Part shown: positions 14,881 to 22,408 of the stretch, piece by piece | Layout: each line of letters begins with the position of its first letter | Numbering within the stretch: position 1 is the stretch's first letter | DNA from: Nonomuraea aurantiaca | Lineage (GTDB): Bacteria > Actinomycetota > Actinomycetes > Streptosporangiales > Streptosporangiaceae | Length of the DNA: 64,000 nucleotides | Assembly: GCF_020215705.1 (NCBI RefSeq) | Contig: NZ_JAIWNB010000009.1 | Location: 1 to 64,000, forward strand | Direction: 5' to 3' | Made by a program: the position numbers and the translations under genes | The notes under the pieces: model-generated | What the model was told of the DNA's origin: nothing | The model's input: the letters and a program-made list of their open reading frames with translations, nothing else | Database searches by the model: none

Positions 14881-16302
14881 CTACTCGATGGCGCCGGAGC
14901 GGGTGAGGAGATCCTGGTACCAGGTGTCGTACGGGTGGTTGGACGCCGGATAGTTGGCCAGCGGGTCGGTGGCGTCGTCTTCGGAGTCGAAGTCCCAGCC
15001 GCGCACGAGCCGTCCCGCCTGCCGTGCCGCGGTGATGAACGAGGACTCGCCGGCGGAGGCCGCGTAGAACAGCGCGCCCTGCTGGAGCTCCGCGCTGTCG
15101 CCCTTCTGGAACTCGTCGAAGGCGGTCTGCTGGTAGCGGATGCGCTCGCCGGCGACCCTGTCGGTGTCCAGGCGCAGGGTCTGGGCCGGGGTCGGGCCGT
15201 CGGCGCCGGTCCACACGTGCACGCGCGACGAGCCGCTGGTCGAGGTGGTCGCGTCGTAGCGGGCGTCGGAGGTCTTGGCGTTACCGCTCCAGGAGACCGT
15301 CGCCGCGGCGGCGTTGAGCACGCCGTCCCAGTCCCAGTTCTGGCTGTTGCTCTGGCTGCGGTGGATCTCGCGCAGCCGGGTGCCCGCCGCGTCGGTGAAC
15401 CTGACCGTCGGCAGGACGCCGTTGTCGTACTGGTGGCTGGCCGACCAGGTGATCTCGCCGCCGGCGTCGAGGCGGCCGACGCGGTACCACAGGGTGGTCG
15501 CGGTCTGGGACTGGTGGACCTCGACCAGGTCGCCGTTGTCGTTCAGCGCGACGGACGGGGTGACGCCGCTGTCGTACCTGCCGTGGCGTAGCCAGGTCAC
15601 GCGGCCGTCGGCGCCGTACGTGCCGCTCCAGTACCACAGCGCGCCCGCACCCGAGTCGTGCACCTCGACGACCTGGCCGCGGCCGTTGATCGCGACGGCC
15701 GGGTGGTAGCCGACGTCGCGTTTGTACTGGGCGCGGGTCGTGCCGTCGCCGGAGATGACGGGGAGCACCCGGCCGCGCAGCGCGTCCACCGACGGCGGGC
15801 TCGCCGGGTAGTCCTTGGCCCAGAACAGCCGCGAGCCGAAGACCGAGGTGAGCTCCTGGTTGAGCGCGGCCAGGTTGCCCGCGGCGTACGAGGTGTTGTC
15901 AGTCAGGTCGTCCTTGATGTCGAGCGCGACGACGATCGGTGCGGCGGTGGGGTGCTGCGCGGACCAGGTGTTGATCACGCCGAGCCAGTCGCGCAGGAGG
16001 TTCGAGGCGGGGTTTCCGGTGTGGTCGACCTGGCTGCCGGGAGAGTCGTGGCCGACGGAGTAGTCGTGCGAGGTGGCGTAACCGTTGTCGTGGATGTCGA
16101 GTTCGAGGAAGCGAATGCCGTGGTCGAGTTGGTAGGCGATCGAGTTCTTGGCGCCGGTGACGTTGCCCGAGTAGCTGTTGTGCGTGGCGCGGAAGATCGC
16201 CGAGGGTAACGGCACATCCGCTGCCGCCTCGGCGTTTCCGCTGATCAGCAACGCGGACGTGGCGACGGCGAGCGCGGAGAGAACGGCTCTTGAAGGAGAC
16301 AT
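14881..16302 (-). CDS. Secreted PI-PLC X-domain-like phosphodiesterase
   Basis: A 473-aa exported protein. A Sec signal peptide ends near NAEAAA (about residue 28). The catalytic TIM-barrel-like domain shows FRATHNSYSG with H41, HGIRFLELDIHD with E67 and D69, and SVGHDSPGS with H85, matching the two histidines and acidic residues of bacterial phosphatidylinositol-specific phospholipase C-like enzymes. An insert of about 150 residues (residues 190-340), rich in Trp-Tyr and of the type WYWSGTYGADGRVTW, looks like a beta-rich repeat domain. The ATG at 16302 begins the signal peptide. Stop codon abuts that of the NB-ARC gene. The substrate may be a membrane phosphoinositide or another phosphodiester. 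Confidence 0.8.
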   Translation of the reverse strand: MSPSRAVLSALAVATSALLISGNAEAAADVPLPSAIFRATHNSYSGNVTGAKNSIAYQLDHGIRFLELDIHDNGYATSHDYSVGHDSPGSQVDHTGNPASNLLRDWLGVINTWSAQHPTAAPIVVALDIKDDLTDNTSYAAGNLAALNQELTSVFGSRLFWAKDYPASPPSVDALRGRVLPVISGDGTTRAQYKRDVGYHPAVAINGRGQVVEVHDSGAGALWYWSGTYGADGRVTWLRHGRYDSGVTPSVALNDNGDLVEVHQSQTATTLWYRVGRLDAGGEITWSASHQYDNGVLPTVRFTDAAGTRLREIHRSQSNSQNWDWDGVLNAAAATVSWSGNAKTSDARYDATTSTSGSSRVHVWTGADGPTPAQTLRLDTDRVAGERIRYQQTAFDEFQKGDSAELQQGALFYAASAGESSFITAARQAGRLVRGWDFDSEDDATDPLANYPASNHPYDTWYQDLLTRSGAIE

Positions 16303-16453
16303 TCCCCGATCTTCACACCGCCGGTGATCCCCGACAATACGATCACGGATGCTCGCCGATGTCGTCTCCGGCCAGTCACCGGCTCTTAATCCGATATATC
16401 CGCTCTTGTCGGGGTAGCTGGACGACTGTCGCAGGAAAGGACGGGAGTCGCGT

Positions 16454-16777
16454 ATGAGCACATTGGTGGGAAACTGGAAGATGGCCATCACCGACGGGTG
16501 CGTCCGGGGCGACCGGCTCTGCCTGTTCAACGTCAGCCCCAAGAAGGCCCACGTCGAGCTCACGTTCTGCGCGACGGGCGAGGAGCCCCTCGGCCCGTAC
16601 CGCGCGACGGTGCCCGCGCAGCGCACCAGCGACCTGAGCCTGGACGACCTGGCGGCTTCCGACGCCCTGTCCCCCAGCACCCCCTACTCGGTGGTGGTCG
16701 TCTCGGACATGCCGGTGATCGTGCAACTCACCCATGTTCACCCAGGCGTACCTGACCGGCGCCGATCGGCGGCCTGA
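16454..16777 (+). CDS. ASRT-family (sensory rhodopsin transducer-like) small beta-sandwich protein
   Basis: A 107-aa protein. The order of motifs (start GNWKMAITDG, LFNVSPKKAHVELTF, GPYRATVPAQRTSDLSLDDL, SPSTPYSVVVVSDMPVIVQLTHV) follows the Anabaena sensory rhodopsin transducer family, whose fold is related to small-molecule and sugar-binding beta-sandwiches. No rhodopsin gene is near, as in most non-cyanobacterial members. The typical C-terminal segment (AL-TTIAY type) is missing and is replaced by GVPDRRRSAA, so the end may be altered. GGGAG precedes the ATG. The lipid kinase follows 19 bases later and is probably co-transcribed. Confidence 0.72.
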   Translation: MSTLVGNWKMAITDGCVRGDRLCLFNVSPKKAHVELTFCATGEEPLGPYRATVPAQRTSDLSLDDLAASDALSPSTPYSVVVVSDMPVIVQLTHVHPGVPDRRRSAA

Positions 16778-16796
16778 CCGCTTGGAGCGGGGCGCG

Positions 16797-17708
16797 GTGG
16801 CTCGCAGGTTGGTGGTGATGGGCAATCCGGCCGCGGGCGGGGCCGACGACGCGACACGCCAGGCGGTGCTGGACATCCTGGGTCGTGAGGCGGACGTCGT
16901 GGTCCAGGTGACGGAGCGGCCGGCGGACATCGAGCGGGCGCTGGAGGAGCACGCCGATCGCGTGCCGGTCGTCCTCGGTGGCGACGGCAGCCTGCACACG
17001 CTGGTGGCGGCACTGCTCGCGCGCGATGAGTTGGCCACGCGGCCGGTGGGCCTGGTCCCGATGGGCACCGGCAACGACATGGCCCGTGCCCTGGGCATTC
17101 CGCTCGATCCCCGAGAGGCCGCGACGATCGTCCTGCGCGGGCGGGAGCGGAGGATGGACCTGCTCGTCGACGATCAGGGCGGGATCGTGGTGAACGCCGT
17201 GCACGTCGGCGTCGGCGCGCTGGCCTCGGAGCAGGCGACCCCGCTCAAGCCATGGCTGCGCCGCGCCGCGTACGCCGTGGGCGCGCTGCTCGCCGGCTTA
17301 CGGGCCAAGGGATGGCGGCTGGGCGTACGGGTGGACGGAGAGACCGTCGCCGACGGCCGGCGGCGGATCCTCATGGTGGGCGTCGGCAACGGCACCTCGA
17401 TCGGCGGCGGCACGCCGCTGACACCGGACGCGCGGCCGGACGACGGCCTGGCGGACGTGGTCGTCTCCTTCGCCGTGTCGCCCTGGGCACGCCTGGCCTT
17501 CGGGGTGCTGCTGCGGCTCGGCAGGCAGCGTACGCGGGACGACGTCGTGACCCTCAAGGGGCGCTCGATCGCCGTCGACGGCGAGCCGGCCCCCGCCAAT
17601 GCCGACGGAGAGCTGGGACCTGCCCAGCCCTCCTACGCCTGGACGCTGCGCCCATCGGCCTGGCGGATCATCGCACCGGACGCGCCGGGGGTCAGCCGCC
17701 GCTGGTGA
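16797..17708 (+). CDS. Diacylglycerol/sphingosine kinase-family lipid kinase
   Basis: A 303-aa protein of the DAGK catalytic family. It shows the nucleotide loop VVMGNPAAGG near residues 6-15, the GGDGSLHTLVAAL motif near 62-74 and PMGTGNDMARALGIPLDP near 85-102. The C-terminal beta-domain has VGVGNGTSIGGG and IAVDGEP. It should phosphorylate a membrane lipid such as diacylglycerol at the cytosolic face. The GTG at 16797 with GGAGCGG 6 bases upstream is chosen over the ATG at 16734, which would overlap the ASRT gene by 44 bases. Its end overlaps the convergent solute-binding-protein gene by 17 bases. Confidence 0.85.
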   Translation: MARRLVVMGNPAAGGADDATRQAVLDILGREADVVVQVTERPADIERALEEHADRVPVVLGGDGSLHTLVAALLARDELATRPVGLVPMGTGNDMARALGIPLDPREAATIVLRGRERRMDLLVDDQGGIVVNAVHVGVGALASEQATPLKPWLRRAAYAVGALLAGLRAKGWRLGVRVDGETVADGRRRILMVGVGNGTSIGGGTPLTPDARPDDGLADVVVSFAVSPWARLAFGVLLRLGRQRTRDDVVTLKGRSIAVDGEPAPANADGELGPAQPSYAWTLRPSAWRIIAPDAPGVSRRW

Positions 17709-19071
17709 GGGTGAAGCCCTGCTCGGTGCCGAAGGCGGAGATGCGGTCCTGCCAGGTCTTCAGCGCGGCCGACAGGTCACCGCCGCTGTCGATGGCCTGG
17801 CCCACGGTGTCCTTGAAGATGCTGTTGGCGTACACCTGGAACGGGAGGTACTGCCAGCCGGGGCGGACGGCGGCCGAGGCGTCGCCCAGGACCTGGTTGA
17901 TCTTCTGCCCGCCGAAGAACTCCTGCGGCGCGTCACGGAAGGCCGGGTCGTCGAGCAGCACCTTGGTTGCGGGGAAGAGCCCGGCCTCGGTGTTCAGTGA
18001 CTTGACGGCCTCCGGGTCGGAGTTGAGCCACTGCGCGAAGGCGACGGCGGCCGGGATGTTCTTGCTCTGCGGGATGACCGCGACCGAGGAGCCGCCGTTC
18101 TCGGCGTTCATCGGCTTGGCGGCGTCGTACTGCGGCATCGGGGCGACCGCCCACTTGCCCTTCGTCTTGGGGATGGAGTTGATGATGCCGTTCGGCGCCC
18201 AGGCGCCGGTCAGCCAGACGGCGTACTTGCCCGAGCCCATGCCCTTCCACCACTCGTCGGTCCAGCCGGGCTGCGGGTCGACCAGCTTCTCGCCGAGCAG
18301 GGTGCTCATCGTGCCGACCCACTGCTTGACGCCCGGGTCGGAGTCGAGCTTGACGCTGACCGAGCTCTCGCCCGAGGTCTTGAACGGCGCGCCGCCCGCC
18401 TGCCAGATCAGGCTGTCCACTCCGCCGGCGTCACCGGGGTCGATGGAGGTGATGAACGAGCCGGAGTCGGCGGCCTTGATCTTCTTGGCCGCGTCGACGA
18501 ACTCCGCCCAGGTGGCCGGCGGCTTGATCTTCAGCTTGTCGAAGATGTCCTTGCGGTAGAACATCGCCATGGGGCCGGTGTCCTGCGGGACCCCGTAGAC
18601 GCCGCCGTTGATCGCCACCTGGCCCCACGCCGAGTCGGCGAACTTGTCCTTCAGCGCGGCGGCGCCGTAGTCGGCCAGGTTGACGACCTGCTTGGCGAGG
18701 GCGAACTGCGGCAGCGCGAAGTACTCGATCTGCGCCACGTCGGGCGCGCCCGAGCCGGCCTTGATCGCGGTCTGCAGCTTGGTGTACTGGTCAGCGGACT
18801 GACCCGTGTTCACCACATTGACCTTGATGTTCGGATATTTCGTTGTAAAGCGGGCGACGGTCTTCTCGATCCCCGTGACCCACGTCCAGAACGTCAGCTC
18901 GGCGGGCTTGGACAGCGCGTCCTGTACGGCCGCCGTAGCGCTGGGGGCGGCGGCGGACGGGGCGGCGGTGGCACCGCCACCGGAGCCGCCGCCGCACGCG
19001 GCCAGGGCCAGGGACAGGGCCGCGGCGATCCCGGCGGGGATGACACCGCGCCGTGAGGGAAGGGTTTTCAT
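17692..19071 (-). CDS. Sugar ABC transporter solute-binding lipoprotein
   Basis: A 459-aa extracytoplasmic family 1 solute-binding protein. The signal peptide ends in the lipobox LALAAC followed by a Gly/Ser-rich linker (GGGSGGGATAAP). The mature protein starts with the LTFWTWVTGIEK strand typical of the family and contains DTGPMAMFYRKDIFDKL and a Trp-rich hinge. AAGGAAA precedes the ATG at 19071. It follows the two permease genes in the same operon (14-base gap), so here the binding protein is last, not first. It probably captures a galactoside, given the GH42 gene in the divergent transcript. Confidence 0.88.
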   Translation of the reverse strand: MKTLPSRRGVIPAGIAAALSLALAACGGGSGGGATAAPSAAAPSATAAVQDALSKPAELTFWTWVTGIEKTVARFTTKYPNIKVNVVNTGQSADQYTKLQTAIKAGSGAPDVAQIEYFALPQFALAKQVVNLADYGAAALKDKFADSAWGQVAINGGVYGVPQDTGPMAMFYRKDIFDKLKIKPPATWAEFVDAAKKIKAADSGSFITSIDPGDAGGVDSLIWQAGGAPFKTSGESSVSVKLDSDPGVKQWVGTMSTLLGEKLVDPQPGWTDEWWKGMGSGKYAVWLTGAWAPNGIINSIPKTKGKWAVAPMPQYDAAKPMNAENGGSSVAVIPQSKNIPAAVAFAQWLNSDPEAVKSLNTEAGLFPATKVLLDDPAFRDAPQEFFGGQKINQVLGDASAAVRPGWQYLPFQVYANSIFKDTVGQAIDSGGDLSAALKTWQDRISAFGTEQGFTLTSGG

Positions 19072-19085
19072 GGCGTTTCCTTTGG

Positions 19086-20006
19086 TCACTGCTTGACGCT
19101 TCCGGTGGCGAGGCCCGACTGCCAGAACCGCTGGAGCCCCAGGAAAGCGATGATCAACGGCACGATCGACAGCAGGCTGCCGGTCAGGATGAGCGAGTAG
19201 GTGGCGTCACCGGCACCGGAGGTGCCGCTGTTGGCCTGGGCGTTCCACTGGTTGAGGCCGACGGTGAGCGGGAACCAGTCCGGCGAGTTCAGCACGATCA
19301 GCGGCAGGAAGTAGTTGTTCCACGTCGCGACCAGCGCGAAGAGCAGGACGGTGACGAAGCCCGGGGCGAGCAGCCGCAGCGCGATGGTGCGGAAGATCCT
19401 GAACTCGCCCGCGCCGTCGATGCGGGCCGACTCCAGGATCGAGTCGGGCACCGCGTCGGCCGCGTAGACGCGCATCAAGTAGAGACCGAACGGGCTGCAC
19501 AGCGCCGGGATGAGCACCGCCCACGGGGTGTCGACGATTCCGACCCGGCTGAACAGCAGGTACGTCGGCACCGCGAGGGCCGTGCCCGGGATGGAGATGC
19601 CGCCCAGCACCACCGCGAACAGCAGCTTGCGGCCCGGGAACTCGTACTTCGCCAGCGCGTAACCACCGAGAGTGGCCAGCAGGGCGGCACCGCCCGCGCC
19701 CACCACGGAGTAGAGCACCGAGTTGCCGAACCAGCGCACGAAGATGCCGTGGTTGTAGCTCAGGGTCTCGCCGATGTTGGCGAACAGGTGGAAGTCCCCG
19801 CCGAACCAGAGCCCGAAGGTCGAGAACAGGTCCCCGCCGTTCTTGCTGGCGTTGGCCAGCAGCCAGAACAGCGGCAGGACCGCGTACGCGAACATCACCA
19901 GCATGATCACCGTGAGGGTGGGACTCTTCCCCCGGCGCCGTGCCTTGGTGGATCGGCGCGCCGCATGTCCGGCCGTGGTGCGGTTCGCCTCGGCGACGGC
20001 CGTCAC
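19086..20006 (-). CDS. Carbohydrate ABC transporter permease, MalG type
   Basis: A 306-aa inner-membrane permease with six predicted helices. The EAA loop is ESARIDGAGEFRIFRTIALRLLAPG, which contacts the shared ATPase. No ATPase gene lies in this locus, so a general MsiK-like ATPase encoded elsewhere is expected, as usual for actinobacterial sugar importers. The GTG at 20006 overlaps the previous stop (GTGA) and has AAGGGAG upstream; a much longer frame reading into 21014 is spurious. Confidence 0.88.
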   Translation of the reverse strand: MTAVAEANRTTAGHAARRSTKARRRGKSPTLTVIMLVMFAYAVLPLFWLLANASKNGGDLFSTFGLWFGGDFHLFANIGETLSYNHGIFVRWFGNSVLYSVVGAGGAALLATLGGYALAKYEFPGRKLLFAVVLGGISIPGTALAVPTYLLFSRVGIVDTPWAVLIPALCSPFGLYLMRVYAADAVPDSILESARIDGAGEFRIFRTIALRLLAPGFVTVLLFALVATWNNYFLPLIVLNSPDWFPLTVGLNQWNAQANSGTSGAGDATYSLILTGSLLSIVPLIIAFLGLQRFWQSGLATGSVKQ

Positions 20007-20935
20007 AGCGTCTTCTCCCTTCTCGCCGTGATGATCTGCACCGCGTACGCCACGATGATGGTGACGACGCCGAGCACCACGGCGACGGTGGCCGAGTAGT
20101 TGATCTGCTGGCCGTTGAACGCGAGGTTGTAGGCGTACATGTTGGGCGTGTAGCTCGTCCCGATCACCGCGGGTGCGAGCTTCTGGAGGATGTTCGGCTC
20201 GTTGAAGAGCTGGAAGCTGCCGATGATCGAGAAGATCGTCGCCACGAGCAGCGCGGGACGCAGGGCGGGCAGCTTGATGCTCCAGGCGATGCGGATGGCG
20301 CCCGCTCCGTCCATCTCGGCCGCCTCGTAGAGCTCGCCCGGTACGGCCCGCAGCGCGGCGTACAGGATGATCATGTTGTAGCCGACGAACTCCCAGGTCA
20401 CCATGTTGCCGATGGAGGAGAGCATCCAGGAGCGCGAGAGCAGGTCGGGGACCGCGACGCCGAGGCCCTCGCCGATCTGCCCCACCAGGCCGAACTGGTC
20501 GCCGTACATGTAGCCCCACATGAGGGCCGACACCACGGCCGGCACCGCGTACGGCATGAAGATCGTGATGCGGAACATCGACGGCCAGCGCAGCCGGCCG
20601 CTGTCGATGGCCAGCGCGCAGCCCAGGGCGATGAGCAGCATGACGGGCACCTGCACGACCAGGAAGAGCGCGACGCGGAGCAGGCCGGCGCCGAACAGCG
20701 CGTCGCCGATGGCGCGGGTGTAGTTGGCCACGCCGGCGAAGACCGTGCCGCCGATCATGCGCTCCTGGAAGAAGCTGAGATAGATCGCGTACGCCAGCGG
20801 CGCGACCACCGCGACCAGGAAGACCACGAAGAACGGCAGGAAGAAGGCGTAGCCGGCGACGCGCAGGCGCAGGGCCGGCCGGGCAAGACCGGCGGGCGCG
20901 CTCACCGGCCCGGCGAGACCGGCGGGCGCGGTCAT
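20003..20935 (-). CDS. Carbohydrate ABC transporter permease, MalF type
   Basis: A 310-aa inner-membrane permease with six helices after a cytosolic Ala/Pro-rich N-terminus. The EAA motif is ELYEAAEMDGAGAIRIAWSIKLP. It is the first gene of the permease-permease-lipoprotein operon. The ATG at 20935 with AGGAG 6 bases upstream is preferred over an upstream start at 21004. Its promoter region holds the 14-bp LacI-type palindrome at 21074, which places the operon under the divergent LacI gene. Confidence 0.87.
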   Translation of the reverse strand: MTAPAGLAGPVSAPAGLARPALRLRVAGYAFFLPFFVVFLVAVVAPLAYAIYLSFFQERMIGGTVFAGVANYTRAIGDALFGAGLLRVALFLVVQVPVMLLIALGCALAIDSGRLRWPSMFRITIFMPYAVPAVVSALMWGYMYGDQFGLVGQIGEGLGVAVPDLLSRSWMLSSIGNMVTWEFVGYNMIILYAALRAVPGELYEAAEMDGAGAIRIAWSIKLPALRPALLVATIFSIIGSFQLFNEPNILQKLAPAVIGTSYTPNMYAYNLAFNGQQINYSATVAVVLGVVTIIVAYAVQIITARREKTL

Positions 20936-21073
20936 CCCGTGCTCCTGCCGTGGGATGTTCGCGCTGCCACGAAGACTGGCACTGAACTCTCCTTGTCGGG
21001 GCATGGCGATCCACGGACCGCCCGATTACCTACGCCACCGTGGAGCGCTCGGCGCAGCGATCGCGAGACTCCG

Positions 21074-21087
21074 TGTTTACGTAAACA
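21074..21087. promoter_or_regulatory. LacI-type operator upstream of the transporter operon
   Basis: TGTTTACGTAAACA is a perfect 14-bp palindrome with the central CG typical of LacI/GalR operators. It lies 139 bases before the MalF-type permease start. A closely related site is at 21223, next to lacI. Confidence 0.8.
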
Positions 21088-21222
21088 TGGCGAAGATGTC
21101 CCGTAGTCTCCATTCGCCGTCAGAACATGTCAATAGGTAACCCAAAGTTAACACCAATGCCTGATTTATCACTGTTTGTTACTAGATGTCGGCTGAGGCA
21201 AGGCCCCATTGACGAATGGGTC

Positions 21223-21238
21223 ATGTTCGCGTAAACAT
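21223..21238. promoter_or_regulatory. Second LacI-type operator, upstream of the LacI gene
   Basis: ATGTTCGCGTAAACAT shares TGTT-N-CGTAAACA with the site at 21074 and keeps the central CG. It lies 45 bases before the LacI start and so probably serves autoregulation and control of the downstream GH42 gene. Confidence 0.72.
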
Positions 21239-21282
21239 CGTGCGAGAGTTTGCACGACAGCAAGCCCATCGGATGACCAGAG

Positions 21283-22332
21283 GTGCCAGTGGACGGGGCG
21301 ACCCAGAAACCCGCGGCGGGACGGCGCTCGCCCAAGCGACCGTCCATGGCCGACGTCGCCGCGATGGCCGGGGTCTCCAGTCAGACGGTCTCCCGGGTGG
21401 TCAACAACCGCAGCAACGTGGAGGAAGAGACCCGCCAGCGCGTCCTGTCGGCCATGCGCGTCCTCGGCTACCGGCCCAACACCGCCGCCCGCGCCCTGGT
21501 CACCGGCCAGTTCCGCACCCTGGGCCTGATCAGCTTCGGGCTCGGCAGCTTCGGCAACGCCCGTACGGTCGACGCCGTCACCAAGGCGGCGCAGCGAGCC
21601 GGCTACACCGTGAACATGATCGCCGTCGAGTCGCAGACCGAGCGGGCCGTGCACGAGGCGTTCGACCAGCTGACGGTGCAGGCGGTCGACGGCATCGTGG
21701 TCATCGAGGCGCAGATCCTCGACACACCGGCGCTGCGACTGCCGCCGGACGTGCCGGTCGTGATGGCCGACGGCGACGTCAGCCTCCGCCACCCGATGGT
21801 CGACACCGACCAGGCCCTCGGTGCCCGGCTCGTCACCCGTCACCTGCTCGACCTCGGCCACGAGACGGTCTGGCACGTCGCCGGGCCCGAGGACTCCTAT
21901 GCCGCGCGGCGCCGGGCGGAGTCCTGGCACGCGACGCTCAAGGAAGCGGACGCGGCGGTTCCCCAGATGCTGTTCGGCGACTGGACCGCGGCCAGCGGTT
22001 ACGAGGCCGGCCGCGTCCTGACCCGGCGGCCCGGCGTGACGGCCGTCTTCGCCGCCAACGACCAGATGGCCCTGGGCGTGATGCGCGCGATGATCCAGGC
22101 GGGCCGTCGCATCCCTGAGGACGTGAGCATCGTCGGTTTCGACGACATCGAGGAGTCGGCCTACCTCTCCCCCTCGCTCACCACCGTCCGGCAGGACTTC
22201 GACGTGGTGGCCGAGCGGATCGTGTCGCTCATGATCGACCAGATCGAGACCGGTACGGCCCCCGCCGCCACCACCTTCGTCGCTCCCCAACTGATCGTCA
22301 GGGAGAGCACCAGCGCGCCGCCGACCGGCTGA
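21283..22332 (+). CDS. LacI-family transcriptional regulator
   Basis: A regulator of about 349 aa. The LacI HTH and hinge helix are at about residues 22-72 (MADVAAMAGVSSQTVSRVVNNRSNVEEETRQRVL, then YRPNTAARAL). The periplasmic-binding-like core keeps AVFAANDQMALGVMRA and VSIVGFDDIEESAYLSPSLTTV. The start is GTG at 21283 or the in-frame GTG at 21289, which has AGAGG at the better distance. It is divergent from the sugar transporter operon and upstream of GH42, with two matching operators in between, so galactose or a galactoside is the probable inducer. Confidence 0.88.
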   Translation: MPVDGATQKPAAGRRSPKRPSMADVAAMAGVSSQTVSRVVNNRSNVEEETRQRVLSAMRVLGYRPNTAARALVTGQFRTLGLISFGLGSFGNARTVDAVTKAAQRAGYTVNMIAVESQTERAVHEAFDQLTVQAVDGIVVIEAQILDTPALRLPPDVPVVMADGDVSLRHPMVDTDQALGARLVTRHLLDLGHETVWHVAGPEDSYAARRRAESWHATLKEADAAVPQMLFGDWTAASGYEAGRVLTRRPGVTAVFAANDQMALGVMRAMIQAGRRIPEDVSIVGFDDIEESAYLSPSLTTVRQDFDVVAERIVSLMIDQIETGTAPAATTFVAPQLIVRESTSAPPTG

Positions 22333-22408
22333 TCCGACCACCCGCAGCACGCCCCACCGAAGAAGGGAGGAGCGGTGGCCCTCGCCCGCCGAGGCCGCCG
22401 CGCCGACG

